Origin: Microvirga zambiensis WSM3693
GTDB lineage: Bacteria; Pseudomonadota; Alphaproteobacteria; Rhizobiales; Beijerinckiaceae
Direction of reading: 5' to 3'
Assembly (NCBI RefSeq): GCF_016735695.1
Contig: NZ_JAERQD010000001.1
Location: forward strand, 310,001-374,000
Length of the DNA stretch: 64,000 nucleotides
The notes beneath the pieces were generated by a model that had not been told where the DNA came from, made no database searches, and saw only the letters and a list, made by a program, of their open reading frames with translations. The position numbers and the translations under genes are program-made. Below are positions 1 through 7,603 of this stretch, one piece after another; position 1 is the stretch's first letter; each line of letters begins with the position of its first letter.

Positions 1-1051
1 TCCCTGCCTTGGTGCCGTAAGCCTTGTCAGATTTCCCCTTCGGATCCTTGCCGCCGTGGCTGCGCGGGTCGACGAAGGTCAGTTCTGCGGTTGTTCCCCC
101 GGTCACACTTTGCCGAAATGTGACGCTGGAAAGCGTCATGTCCTGATCGACCCGCTCCGACGGCAGTTTGATCGCCATCAACCGTCCGGGGTCCCAGAGG
201 AGGCCAGATTCATCGCGCCAGGTGCTTGCGGTGATGGTGATTGAGGTACCCTCGCCCTGCCGACGCAGGCGCTCCCATTGGGCACGGTTCTTCAATTCCT
301 TCTCGGTGCCGTCGCCTTCCAGGAAGATGATGAGCGGTCGATAGCGCCCGACTTCCGGGTCGTATTCCTTGACCTCCTGCCGGAGATCCTTGGGACTCGT
401 GCCAAGGGCCCTCTGACCTTTGACGATGATATCGCTGTGCTTCCCCTCGGACGAGAACTTCACGCCATATCGCTTGATCGGAGAGTAGCCCTCGACCAGC
501 GCGCCGGTATGACGCTTCGTCCCGGCTCGCGTAATGAGGACCGACCCGTCCGGCTGGCCCACCAACAGGAGGCCCTGCTTGTAGGCCTCCCGTGCCAGCG
601 TCTGATGCAGGGGTTCCAGCGGATGCCTCTGCACCTTCGGAATGGGCTTCAGTTCGACGTCCGCCTTATAGCCGACATCGAATTCGTCAAATTCCCGCGC
701 GACTTCCTCAAGGTTCTTGCCCTCGACGCGCCCCGTCTTGTGCTTCGCCGGCGGACAGTCGATGGCATCGGCCGCCTTTGAGCGTCCGGAAACCCGAACC
801 TCATGTGTGGCGCCCTCGCCATGATCAGCCTCGTAGCTGTCGATGTAGCCACTGCATAGAAGGTCGCCGTTGGAATAGAGCTCGACTTTCGCGCCCAGTC
901 GCAACGCCCAGGCGTCTTGATGCCAAGCTGGATTGGTCGCCTTCAGTCCGAAGGTAATCGCTGCCTGGTCGATGGACCTCGTGACGTTGACTTCCTCGAA
1001 ACCGGACAGCCTCTGGCCTCCAACGACCAGTGTGACGATCTCGTCGATCAT
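1..1051 (-). CDS. Mu gpP-like baseplate hub protein (partial)
   Basis: This gene runs off the left edge of the window; 350 codons are present without a stop. It begins MIDEIVTLVVGGQ with an ATG overlapping the stop of the preceding gene (ATGA at 1048-1051). The read-through shows features of the Mu gp44/gpP family: an opening strand-rich domain (VNVTRSIDQAAITFGLK), a middle containing RAGTKRHTGALVEGYSPIK, and a late segment with SSVTFRQSVTGGTTAELTFV. In Mu this protein is part of the baseplate hub and is needed for tail assembly. Its place directly after the gpN-like genes matches the Mu order. Family assignment is from synteny and recalled motifs, not an alignment. Confidence 0.72.
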   Translation of the reverse strand, partial: MIDEIVTLVVGGQRLSGFEEVNVTRSIDQAAITFGLKATNPAWHQDAWALRLGAKVELYSNGDLLCSGYIDSYEADHGEGATHEVRVSGRSKAADAIDCPPAKHKTGRVEGKNLEEVAREFDEFDVGYKADVELKPIPKVQRHPLEPLHQTLAREAYKQGLLLVGQPDGSVLITRAGTKRHTGALVEGYSPIKRYGVKFSSEGKHSDIIVKGQRALGTSPKDLRQEVKEYDPEVGRYRPLIIFLEGDGTEKELKNRAQWERLRRQGEGTSITITASTWRDESGLLWDPGRLMAIKLPSERVDQDMTLSSVTFRQSVTGGTTAELTFVDPRSHGGKDPKGKSDKAYGTKAG

Positions 1052-1767
1052 TCTGCCAAGGCTTCCAGTGACGTGGGCATGAAGAGCGGGGTGGTGCAGC
1101 TATTCCGCTCTACCAGCTCCTCAGCGCGCTCTGGGTCGCCATAGAGGCGCCAGGCGAGCACCGTGGCCGGGAAAGAGCGCATCGCCTCGACGAGCACGAC
1201 TGGCTTCAGATCCAGGGCGCCACGGCCGAGATAGTCGATAGCCTGCCGCACAGCGTCGGACGCTGCCCGCCAGACATCCTCGCCGCCGTTCTCAGCGATG
1301 CGTTCAAGCGAGGCATCTGCAAGATTGGCGAGACGACCGGACGCCGCCTGCGCCGATGGCCTATCCATGTAGGAGCGCTCGGCCACCGCCACAGCGACCT
1401 CAGCCATGACCGCAGCCTCAACACAGGCAACCGCTGCACGAGCGAAGTCCGAGGCCAGGGTCACCGCCGGCGAAGACGTCGCCGGGATGGCATTGGTCAG
1501 GAGCGGTATGGCCGCCGCGCCTAGGCCTTCGACTTCAGCAGGGTCGGCCTCGCTGCCCATATCCCTGATGATGTCGCATAGGTCACCGACAGCATTGGCG
1601 ATGGTAGAGACCAGCACGGCGCCAACGAGCCCCGCCCGGGTGCGGGCGATGCGCGTCGCGATATCAGCTGCCACATCGGCGTCGAGCGTCAGACCGGTGC
1701 GAAGGCTCTCCACTTGATCGCAGAGACCCTGCACCACGCCGGCGGCGATCGTTACGCGCTCCGTCAT
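1048..1767 (-). CDS. Second half of a split Mu gpN-like DNA circularisation/baseplate protein
   Basis: This 239-residue protein is alanine-rich and helical. It ends in a motif typical of the C-terminal half of Mu gpN relatives (VLAWRLYGDPERAEELVERN, then CTTPLFMP). In Mu the whole protein is one chain with baseplate and tail-tip functions. Here the N-terminal domain is a separate upstream gene that overlaps this one by ATGA (1764-1767), so the halves are probably translated in a coupled way. The start MTERVTIAAGVV is fixed by that overlap. The next gene overlaps in the same manner. The family call comes from the C-terminal motif and gene order. Confidence 0.7.
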   Translation of the reverse strand: MTERVTIAAGVVQGLCDQVESLRTGLTLDADVAADIATRIARTRAGLVGAVLVSTIANAVGDLCDIIRDMGSEADPAEVEGLGAAAIPLLTNAIPATSSPAVTLASDFARAAVACVEAAVMAEVAVAVAERSYMDRPSAQAASGRLANLADASLERIAENGGEDVWRAASDAVRQAIDYLGRGALDLKPVVLVEAMRSFPATVLAWRLYGDPERAEELVERNSCTTPLFMPTSLEALAE

Positions 1768-2237
1768 GGTCTGAAGCCTCCGAGATAGGTTCGGGCTGCC
1801 CCGGCGATGGTGCCGGCAGCCGTGGCTGCCAAACGATTACCAAGCGGCAGGCTTGGGAAGAGTGAGGCACCACCAGCCTCCACCGCCTCGAACTGGATCC
1901 CAAAGTAACCCAGCTTCGAACGCTCGTGATTGGTCCCGATGTCCCCTGAGATCATCACTGAGACCGGACCAGCCATCGGCAACACAAGCATGCCGGCGCC
2001 AGGGACAGTCAGTGCCGCGATGAGCGCTTGACCATGGATGTCAGCAAGGTCATTGGCTACATAGGCATTCACGCGGTAGCGCGTTGCCTTCCGCCCCATG
2101 TCCTCGGCCCAGACCTCCTCTGACCTGACATGCTCGTGAACAACGATGTTCCGGCCCGCCGAAACACCCTCGCTCTCGACATAGAATGGCACTCCCCGAA
2201 ACGATGCCGATCGGAGAGTTTCGACCCAGTTGCGCAT
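1764..2237 (-). CDS. Mu gpN-like DNA circularisation protein, N-terminal domain
   Basis: The 157-residue product opens MRNWVETLRSASFRGVPFYV, the hallmark of the DNA_circ_N family (Mu gpN): a W-x3-L-x2-ASFRGVPF motif followed by GRNIVVHEHV and a strand-rich domain. Relatives usually carry a long helical C-terminal part, which here is the next gene. In phages these proteins join the tail tip and baseplate. The gene starts three bases after the tape-measure stop and overlaps the second half by four bases. Either the split is natural in this phage group or an ancestral stop was fixed; both reading frames look intact. Confidence 0.8.
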   Translation of the reverse strand: MRNWVETLRSASFRGVPFYVESEGVSAGRNIVVHEHVRSEEVWAEDMGRKATRYRVNAYVANDLADIHGQALIAALTVPGAGMLVLPMAGPVSVMISGDIGTNHERSKLGYFGIQFEAVEAGGASLFPSLPLGNRLAATAAGTIAGAARTYLGGFRP

Positions 2238-2240
2238 GCT

Positions 2241-4304
2241 TTAACGACCCGAAGGGTTGAATGAACGAGTGCTGTCCATGGGGGCGTTCGTTCCAACCCT
2301 CGCTTGGATCGGTCCGGTCGCCTTCACCGCCATCGAAGTCACCCGAGAGATGAAATCCGGTGTCGGCTCCGTTCGGACGGTAACCGATGCCTGAATGGTC
2401 CCGGTCAGTTCGGCCGTAATCTTCCCAGACAGATCTGCCGCCGTGAGTGCTGGAGCAACCAGCGGCGGAGCCTCGCGGGTCATATCACCCGCATAATACG
2501 GATAGTTGCCGGACGGCCCGGCCGCCTGCCGCAGCTGGCGACGGTTCCGGTTGAAGGCCGTATCGAAGTTCGGATCAGACCTGAATGTCAGCGGCTTGCT
2601 GGCATTCTCCTTGACCCAAGGATCATTCGGCCCGGTATTGAACAGCGGCCTGTCCCGTATCCAGTCCCCTGCCCCAGGTCCGAACATCGCCTCCATCCGG
2701 CCCTTCATCCAGGCCCGCTTCTTGGTGTCGTCTTCCTTGAGATTTAAGGCGTTTTCGTTGAGTTTTTGCTCAACAGCTTTCGCAGCATCGGGGCCAGTCT
2801 TGGTGACAAAATCGAACCATGCGCTGATCTTGTTCAGCGTGTCCAGAAACTCTCGCGCCTGAGTATGCGCCTGAGCAAAAGCTTGCCCCATTTTATCGCC
2901 AGCATCCTCACCGGAAGCCGCAGACGTAAGGGCCGTGAACTTCTTGCTCAGGTCTTCCAGTGCCGCGCCGAGACTGTCGTAGCCCAGGCCCTTGGCAAAG
3001 CCTTTGGCGCGGGCTTCGAAGTCCGAAGCCCAATCGTTGAAGACCGTCTCGCCACGGTTCATTCGTTCAATGAACTTGATCAGCCCTTCAGCGCCCTTGT
3101 TGATATAGGGCAACAAACCGTCACCGATCGAAATCCCGAGGATCTTGGCGTTGGTGCCTAATCGCCGAAGGGCAGCGTCAGTTGTCTGCGCCCGTTGACT
3201 GAAGGTCTTGGACACCGAATTGGCGTAGTTCTCTTCCTTGGCGACTAGCTCCAGCTGACGGCGGTACTCCTTTGCCGAGCCGGCAAGGCGGGCGATATCG
3301 TCGGAGTACTCGGCCCCAGCAAATTCGAGCAGCTTTCCAATCCGATCCTTCTCTGGGATTTTTTCGATCGCATCGAGGAACATGAGGATCGCGCCCTGCG
3401 CATCCTTCCTCATCAATTTGTCAAACTTCTTTACATCCAAGCCCAGTCCTCGGAAGGCCTTCTGCACTTTCGGGGATGACTTGCTGACTGTGCTGAGCTT
3501 GGTGAAGAGCGCATTGGCGCCTGTAGCCGCGACCTCCTCACTCATGCCAAGGGATAGAAGCGTCGATCCCAGGGCCGCCGTTTGCGTGCCGAGAAGGCCA
3601 AACATCTTCGCCTGGCCGCCGGTCCGCTGTAGGAACCCGAGAATATCAGACTCGCCCGAGACCGAAGCGTCGGCCAGCGCATTCACGGCATCTGCCAGCT
3701 TCCGAGCATCTCCCTGAGTCAACTGCAGGACGTTCCGCGTCTTGGCCATCGCCGAGGCTGCCGCCTCCTCCGTCATGTCGAAGGCGACCGCTACCTCTGC
3801 CGTGTCGCGAGCGAACTGCTTGAGATCTCCACGCTCGATACCCAACTGCCCGCCGCGAGCAAATGCAGCTGCAATCGCCTCGGGGCTTGCCCCGCTTTCG
3901 ATCTCCCTCGAAAGGTCAAGGATCTCCTGCCGGAGGTTCTTGAAGTCCATCTCGTCCGTCGTGGTGACGTACTTCCGCACATCAGCCAGGGACGTTTCGA
4001 AATCCTTGGCCGCGTTGGCGCTGGCGATCAGGCCAGAGCCTAAGGCCGCAACGCCCGCGCCGCCTGCCACGACAGCCAGACCGCCGGCGAAGGCCGTGAT
4101 GGCACGATCAGCGCGCACCAACTGGGCGGCCAGCATGCCCGGCCCGCGGCTCAGATCGCCTGTCCGGGAGAAGACACCTGAGGCGCGCTCGACCCCTTTC
4201 AGGGAGCGCTCAAGCAGCTTCGCCTTCGCGGTGGCCGAAGCGAACCCCGGCCCGGTCGCATCCCGAGCCGAGATGACCGCTTCTGCTTTGATGGTTCGGG
4301 TCAT
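2241..4304 (-). CDS. Phage tail tape measure protein
   Basis: The product has 687 residues, sits between tail chaperone and gpN genes, and has the layout of a tape measure protein: a mixed N-terminus (TIKAEAVISARDATGPGFAS), a glycine/alanine-rich hydrophobic stretch around residues 70-110, and a conserved PhageMin_Tail-type domain (DVRKYVTTTDE through LTQGDARKLADAVNALADAS). By the usual relation between length and tail, about 0.15 nm per residue, the tail would be roughly 100 nm. The ATG overlaps the stop of the frameshifted chaperone product (ATGA, 4301-4304), typical of tail chaperone-tape measure coupling. The tape sets tail length and guides DNA ejection. Confidence 0.88.
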   Translation of the reverse strand: MTRTIKAEAVISARDATGPGFASATAKAKLLERSLKGVERASGVFSRTGDLSRGPGMLAAQLVRADRAITAFAGGLAVVAGGAGVAALGSGLIASANAAKDFETSLADVRKYVTTTDEMDFKNLRQEILDLSREIESGASPEAIAAAFARGGQLGIERGDLKQFARDTAEVAVAFDMTEEAAASAMAKTRNVLQLTQGDARKLADAVNALADASVSGESDILGFLQRTGGQAKMFGLLGTQTAALGSTLLSLGMSEEVAATGANALFTKLSTVSKSSPKVQKAFRGLGLDVKKFDKLMRKDAQGAILMFLDAIEKIPEKDRIGKLLEFAGAEYSDDIARLAGSAKEYRRQLELVAKEENYANSVSKTFSQRAQTTDAALRRLGTNAKILGISIGDGLLPYINKGAEGLIKFIERMNRGETVFNDWASDFEARAKGFAKGLGYDSLGAALEDLSKKFTALTSAASGEDAGDKMGQAFAQAHTQAREFLDTLNKISAWFDFVTKTGPDAAKAVEQKLNENALNLKEDDTKKRAWMKGRMEAMFGPGAGDWIRDRPLFNTGPNDPWVKENASKPLTFRSDPNFDTAFNRNRRQLRQAAGPSGNYPYYAGDMTREAPPLVAPALTAADLSGKITAELTGTIQASVTVRTEPTPDFISRVTSMAVKATGPIQARVGTNAPMDSTRSFNPSGR

Positions 4305-4755
4305 TTGCGCTTACTGTGCTCGATCTCGCGGACGCGCCATTTGATCAGACCGTCAAGGGTCATCGCCTCGATCTCACCAAAGGGCCGACCGAGCCGGAAG
4401 ACGAAGTGATCAGCAATCAGATCGTAGGTTCGCCCGCTGTACGAAAAAAACTCTTGATCACGTCCCGGATCGCCATGGCATCCGCGAGCGAAGCCTTTTC
4501 CAGAAGCAGAGGATCGGTGTCGATCAGGGCTTCAGCATATTCCCTGATGACGTCCATCGCCTCCATCGGTACCGCCGACCCCTGGCCATAGACTAGGACA
4601 GTGGGATCACCGAGGCGCATGAAAAGACCATAGGTCGGCGGCCTGATGGTCACTTGGATGATGGGACCGCTATGCCCTGTCAGGGGCACATCAAGACGGA
4701 CGGTCTTGCTTCCATCGGCATTTGAGGAGATTTTACCTGCCTTCGGCTCTGTCAT
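4301..4755 (-). other. -1 programmed frameshift product of the tail chaperone gene
   Basis: On the minus strand the last codons of the chaperone read AGT TTT TTT CGT, giving a T TTT TTT slippery heptamer at 4444-4450. A -1 slip there continues in an open frame of 47 more residues (SYSGRTYDLIADHFVFRLG, ending KWRVREIEHSKRK) and stops at 4301-4303, overlapping the tape measure ATG exactly. The 151-residue fusion corresponds to the G-T product of lambda and similar extensions in Mu-like phages (Xu, Hendrix and Duda 2004). Site, frame and endpoint are visible in the sequence; actual slippage is inferred. Confidence 0.82.
4417..4755 (-). CDS. Phage tail assembly chaperone (Mu gp41-like), frame-0 product
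   Basis: This 112-residue protein starts MTEPKAGKISSNADG, preceded by GGAAAG. It has the strand-rich start and helical end of tail assembly chaperones (PLTGHSGPIIQVTIRPP, then RDVIKSFFRTAGEPTI). Such proteins coat the tape measure during tail building. It lies just upstream of the tape measure gene, its usual place. Its end carries a slippery run of seven T that leads into a longer -1 product, listed separately. A longer upstream in-frame reading exists, but its extra residues look like antisense of the opposing gene and there is a good ribosome site at the chosen ATG. Confidence 0.8.
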   Translation of the reverse strand: MTEPKAGKISSNADGSKTVRLDVPLTGHSGPIIQVTIRPPTYGLFMRLGDPTVLVYGQGSAVPMEAMDVIREYAEALIDTDPLLLEKASLADAMAIRDVIKSFFRTAGEPTI

Positions 4756-4776
4756 GTGTCTTTCCAAGGGGTGGGA

Positions 4777-5109
4777 ATGCGTAAGAAGGCTTTTACGGCC
4801 ACGGCGGCTCTCGCTGGCGTGGCACTCATGGGATTCACTGTTGAGGAGGCTGGCCAAGCCCTCAACGGGGAATGGCAAGGGACGGTAAATCCGGTAGCAA
4901 TGTCCTACAATTCGTCCAACAGTACCGCGACATACGTAGATGGTGGGACTAAAATTGCTGGCTCTTTGACGATCCAAAGCGTGGTGGCGAAAAGTATTAC
5001 CTTCTCTATTGGATCAAAGAACTTCGTTGCCCACATCCTTGAGGATGGTTCACTTCAACTTGCAGAGGCCGGGCGTCGCGGAACTATTACAATGAAGCGA
5101 GTGAGGTAG
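4777..5109 (+). CDS. Small secreted protein, cargo gene
   Basis: The 110-residue product starts MRKKAFTATAALAGVALMGF, a clear Sec signal peptide with cleavage probably near residue 20-30. It is followed by a strand-rich domain of unknown family (LNGEWQGTVNP, ending GRRGTITMKRVR). A strong AAGGGGTGGG precedes the ATG; a longer in-frame start at 4756 would spoil the signal peptide. The gene faces away from the chaperone gene with only 21 bp between the two start codons, so its promoter must lie inside the chaperone coding region. Exported prophage proteins sometimes alter the host envelope or exclude other phages, but no such role can be read here. Confidence 0.7.
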   Translation: MRKKAFTATAALAGVALMGFTVEEAGQALNGEWQGTVNPVAMSYNSSNSTATYVDGGTKIAGSLTIQSVVAKSITFSIGSKNFVAHILEDGSLQLAEAGRRGTITMKRVR

Positions 5110-5187
5110 ACTGCACGATCCTAAAGATTGAATCGACTCCCCGGCATTTGCGCCTTTTATTAGCACTTTCAGATATGGGGGCATGTC

Positions 5188-5994
5188 ATGGAGTGGCTTT
5201 TCGGCCTAGGCGTAATCGTTCTTATTGCAGCAGCGTGGAGAACTCGAACCAAGAATAAATCTTCTTTCACCGGAGAACAGACAGGATACTCGTCTAAGCC
5301 TCTGCCGCCGGTGCGGCATGAGTTGCTTGACAAGCATGCCATTAAGCCACCTCTAAACACACAAGGCCCGCAATCGTTAACAAACCGACCACCAAGGTCA
5401 GACACATACTCTATGGAGTATGGCGACGTAGATGGCGTGGTTACTCGACGCGAGTTCAAGCTCAAGAGAGCGGAGCAATATTCCGGCAATCTCTACGCGA
5501 TCTGTCACTGTTTCTATCGGGGGTCAGAGCGCACTTTCCGAGTTGATAGAATATTATCTCTGTCTCATACAGACCTTGGGACCATCGCTGATCCTGTCTC
5601 ACACTTCTCGGCTTTTATCGACCCGGCGACGCTCCCTGATCCAGATCACGAAGCAATCATGGCCCGGGTTAGACCTGGACTGCGAGCATTAACGTGGATC
5701 GCGCGGTCTGACCACGAACTGTCAGAGGACGAAGTTCAAATCATTCTGAGATTTGTTGACCAGCGCTCTAAGCTCGCCGGTCCATCGCGAGAGAGAACCT
5801 GGAACCGCGATCTGGCTCGAATTGAGATTGAGAATGAACGGTCAACCTTCGATTCCTCCGCTGGTGCCCTTGCGCGCATCTCGCGGACCAGCCGAGAGGC
5901 GGCGCTTGTTCGGGAATTCGCAACCGAGATTTCGAGACTTGGCGGAGATAGTTCGGCCAAGCGGGCGCAGAAACTCCTCAAAATCATATCCTAG
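5188..5994 (+). CDS. Membrane-anchored WYL and TerB-like domain protein
   Basis: The 268-residue protein begins with one membrane helix (MEWLFGLGVIVLIAAAW). A low-complexity linker follows to about residue 70. Next comes a WYL-type ligand-binding segment at about 75-125 (EYGDVDGVVTRREFKLKR, then FRVDRILSL), and then a helical TerB-like segment at about 160-190 (RALTWIARSDHELSEDEV) with the acidic D-x2-LSEDE pattern. WYL domains usually sense nucleic acids or nucleotides in regulators, including those of defence systems. TerB domains occur in tellurite/phage-stress modules. There is no DNA-binding domain. The gene is in the same direction as the secreted protein, 78 bp behind it. Domain calls are from recalled motifs; function is unknown. 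Confidence 0.68.
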   Translation: MEWLFGLGVIVLIAAAWRTRTKNKSSFTGEQTGYSSKPLPPVRHELLDKHAIKPPLNTQGPQSLTNRPPRSDTYSMEYGDVDGVVTRREFKLKRAEQYSGNLYAICHCFYRGSERTFRVDRILSLSHTDLGTIADPVSHFSAFIDPATLPDPDHEAIMARVRPGLRALTWIARSDHELSEDEVQIILRFVDQRSKLAGPSRERTWNRDLARIEIENERSTFDSSAGALARISRTSREAALVREFATEISRLGGDSSAKRAQKLLKIIS

Positions 5995-6020
5995 TGGAGT
6001 GAAGGACGTGCTACGGAACC

Positions 6021-6536
6021 CTACTTCATCCACAGCAGGACGAGAGCTGCTATCCCGCCGACGAGAAGGCTTCCCCAAGCCACTCGCATGGCGATGATCA
6101 GCTTCTTATTGCCCAACTCCATGCAGGTGTTGTTGCTGTCGATCATGCCAGCATAGTGATGGCATTGCTCTGCCAGTGATGCCTCAAGGCTAGTCCCATT
6201 CTCGACGTCGGCAACCCACTGAGCAGGGGAATTGCCGACGAACTCGAAACCAATGGGTTTAGCGACGTGCATAGCGATCGCCATAGCCAGCAGAAAGGCG
6301 GCCGCTATGCCGAAGCAGACTGAGCCCAGGAGCCAGTCCTTGTGATTGAGAACGAGTGTTCCGCCGGCGCCGCCAAGGACCACCGTTGCGGCAGCCAGCA
6401 GTCCAGTGAAGGTCATGGCCCGCTGGTTGGCTGCCAGAGCCGACGTTAACTGCGCCGAGAGATACGACTCCGCGTTGCGGCAGATCTCTTTTAGCGTGTC
6501 CTTGTCGGCTTTCGACAGACTCTCATGGATCGACAT
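6021..6536 (-). CDS. Three-helix membrane protein of unknown function
   Basis: The 171-residue product starts MSIHESLSKADKDTLKEI with an amphipathic N-terminus. It then has two close membrane helices (about residues 45-65 and 72-92), a polar helical stretch of about 50 residues, and a last membrane helix near the C-terminus (about 148-168). The AGAGG six bases upstream favours this ATG over one two codons earlier. The two-plus-one helix layout with a cytoplasmic helix between recalls SLATT and Pycsar-type membrane effectors, but I cannot show homology. It lies convergent to the WYL-TerB gene. Confidence 0.65.
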   Translation of the reverse strand: MSIHESLSKADKDTLKEICRNAESYLSAQLTSALAANQRAMTFTGLLAAATVVLGGAGGTLVLNHKDWLLGSVCFGIAAAFLLAMAIAMHVAKPIGFEFVGNSPAQWVADVENGTSLEASLAEQCHHYAGMIDSNNTCMELGNKKLIIAMRVAWGSLLVGGIAALVLLWMK

Positions 6537-6692
6537 ATGCATACCTCTGTACAGGCGCTTCCAGGAAAGCCGCCAACCGGATCAAAGGGCCCGAGCGGTA
6601 GTACTACGCGGAAGGGAGGGACGGCTTCGACTCCCCGTCCGGCTCCTAAGCCAACAACCCCGAAGCCATCTGGCGGCGGGAAGAAAAAGTAA
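6537..6692 (+). CDS. Possible 51-residue basic Pro/Gly/Lys-rich peptide
   Basis: An open frame starting MHTSVQALPGKPPTGSKG and ending in a GGGKKK tail is divergent from the membrane protein gene, with start codons one base apart. Low-complexity basic peptides of this type occur in alphaproteobacterial phages. However, the upstream ribosome site is weak (GGAT) and it could be a chance frame. It ends just before a strong hairpin at 6701-6732. Confidence 0.3.
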   Translation: MHTSVQALPGKPPTGSKGPSGSTTRKGGTASTPRPAPKPTTPKPSGGGKKK

Positions 6693-6699
6693 CTAGGCA

Positions 6700-6735
6700 G
6701 AGACGGGATGACGATAGAGATCATCCCGTCTTTAA
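6700..6735. terminator. Strong hairpin closing the GGNNN array
   Basis: Arms AGACGGGATGA and TCATCCCGTCT surround a 9-base loop (CGATAGAGA). The right arm is followed by TTTAATG in the plus direction. The hairpin lies at the far end of the pentamer array as read from the minus-strand genes, so it could end or protect a transcript of the array. The T tract is short on both strands, so termination is plausible rather than certain. Confidence 0.6.
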
Positions 6736-6737
6736 TG

Positions 6738-6976
6738 CCGGCCATTCCTGGCCTCACCTAGCCTAGTCTTGCTCGACCATGCCTCGCCTGCCTCGCCCCA
6801 TCGTTCCGCAACTCAGCTCGCCGTGCCGTCCCATACCGTGCCATGACTGCCCAGCCCCGCCGCGCCTGTCCATGCCTTGTCTCGCCTGACCTAGCCTGCC
6901 CTGCCGTGCCCGTCCGAGCCCTGCGCCGCCTCACCACACCATACCTTGACTGCCCTGCCGTGATCCTCGCCAGCCG
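6738..6976 (-). repeat. Degenerate GGNNN pentamer array 1 (large)
   Basis: Over about 237 bases the minus strand carries GG every five bases (CC on the plus strand), with the three bases between variable but often CAN. Counted by eye there are about 47 five-base registers, most with the GG pair. CC positions run in one phase from 6742 to 6787, then shift by one base at about 6791, 6860 and 6904; every shift is a 4-base step. A 5-base period cannot be codon-driven. The array fills the gap between the stop of the 168-residue gene (7003) and the hairpin at 6700. Function unknown. Confidence 0.85.
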
Positions 6977-6993
6977 ATTAGGGCAATCGGCTC
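6973..6993. other. Hairpin between gene stop and pentamer array 1
   Basis: Arms AGCCGATT and AATCGGCT (8 bp, perfect) surround a 5-base loop (AGGGC). It lies ten bases past the stop of the 168-residue gene and directly before the array, so the array is bounded by hairpins on both sides. It has no T tract, so a processing or stabilising role is as likely as termination. Confidence 0.55.
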
Positions 6994-7002
6994 CGCGCTA
7001 CT

Positions 7003-7509
7003 CTACTCTGCCGCCAGTTGCTGAGGTTTGGTTGCTTCAAGCTGCCTGATGGCTTCTTCTAAAGTTTCCGGCGATCCTCCTGCGTGGAGAAGCGCTGACT
7101 TATATCTGTTCTGCCAAGCCCGAAGTGCAATGGCGGCCTGCTGACAATGCTCGATCATGTGCGCTGGGTCGTCGGGATTGACGAGAACATAACCCCCGCC
7201 GTCCTTTCGGCCCTCCATCGGACTGAGCACGAGAGGCATTGCCGCCTGTCGAACCCGAACCGGCTCACTTCGTCCTACTTCCTCGACTGTGAAGCTGACC
7301 CGCAGGTCGCGAGCAAAGCTGCGTGCCTGCTCAATTTGATAGTTTAGCGCTGCCTTGTTCTGATCCCACTCGAACCATTCGAAGGCTGGATGCTCGGGAC
7401 CTGTCTCTCGTACATGTTCAAGAAAGAGAGTTGGGTTGAACACTCCGTTGTGACGAAGCGCGAACTCCTTGACGATCTGCTGCCGAAGTTCCTTGGTGAA
7501 CCTAGTCAT
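7003..7509 (-). CDS. Unrecognised phage protein, partner of the 7604-8359 gene (168 aa)
   Basis: This soluble protein starts MTRFTKELRQQIVKEF. It has a central motif HPAFEWFEWDQNKAALNY followed by QARSFARDLRVSF, a middle with GRKDGGGYVLVNPDD, and a helical C-terminus (QAAIALRAWQNRYKSALL). From memory the H-P-x4-FEWD-x2-KAA motif recurs in uncharacterised proteins of unrelated phages, usually beside a protein like the next gene upstream; I cannot verify this here. It is preceded by pentamer array 2 and followed by array 1. It probably shares a transcript with the 251-residue gene. No function is assigned. Confidence 0.75.
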   Translation of the reverse strand: MTRFTKELRQQIVKEFALRHNGVFNPTLFLEHVRETGPEHPAFEWFEWDQNKAALNYQIEQARSFARDLRVSFTVEEVGRSEPVRVRQAAMPLVLSPMEGRKDGGGYVLVNPDDPAHMIEHCQQAAIALRAWQNRYKSALLHAGGSPETLEEAIRQLEATKPQQLAAE

Positions 7510-7513
7510 GCTT

Positions 7514-7592
7514 CCATTCCTTGTCGGATGAGCCTGCCAAGCCTAGCCGCAACGCGACCTGCCCGGCCTTTCCACGCCTCGCCTGCCGTGCC
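7514..7592 (-). repeat. GGNNN pentamer array 2
   Basis: On the minus strand GG pairs occur at 4-5 base steps from 7592 down to 7533, with a gap of about ten bases near 7550. Two more pairs lie at 7514-7520, just before the ATG of the 168-residue gene. It fills almost all of the 94-bp space between the two genes. The composition matches array 1. Confidence 0.75.
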
Positions 7593-7603
7593 AAGTTAAC
7601 TGC

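Noticed and set aside
6738..6976. Pentamer array 1 as a CRISPR array.
   Set aside because: No constant repeats of 20-40 bases with unique spacers; the period is five bases and no cas genes are recognised.
6843..7049. An open plus-strand frame of 68 codons through pentamer array 1.
   Set aside because: The sequence repeats at five bases, which opens frames by chance; there is no ribosome site and the product is cysteine/proline low-complexity.
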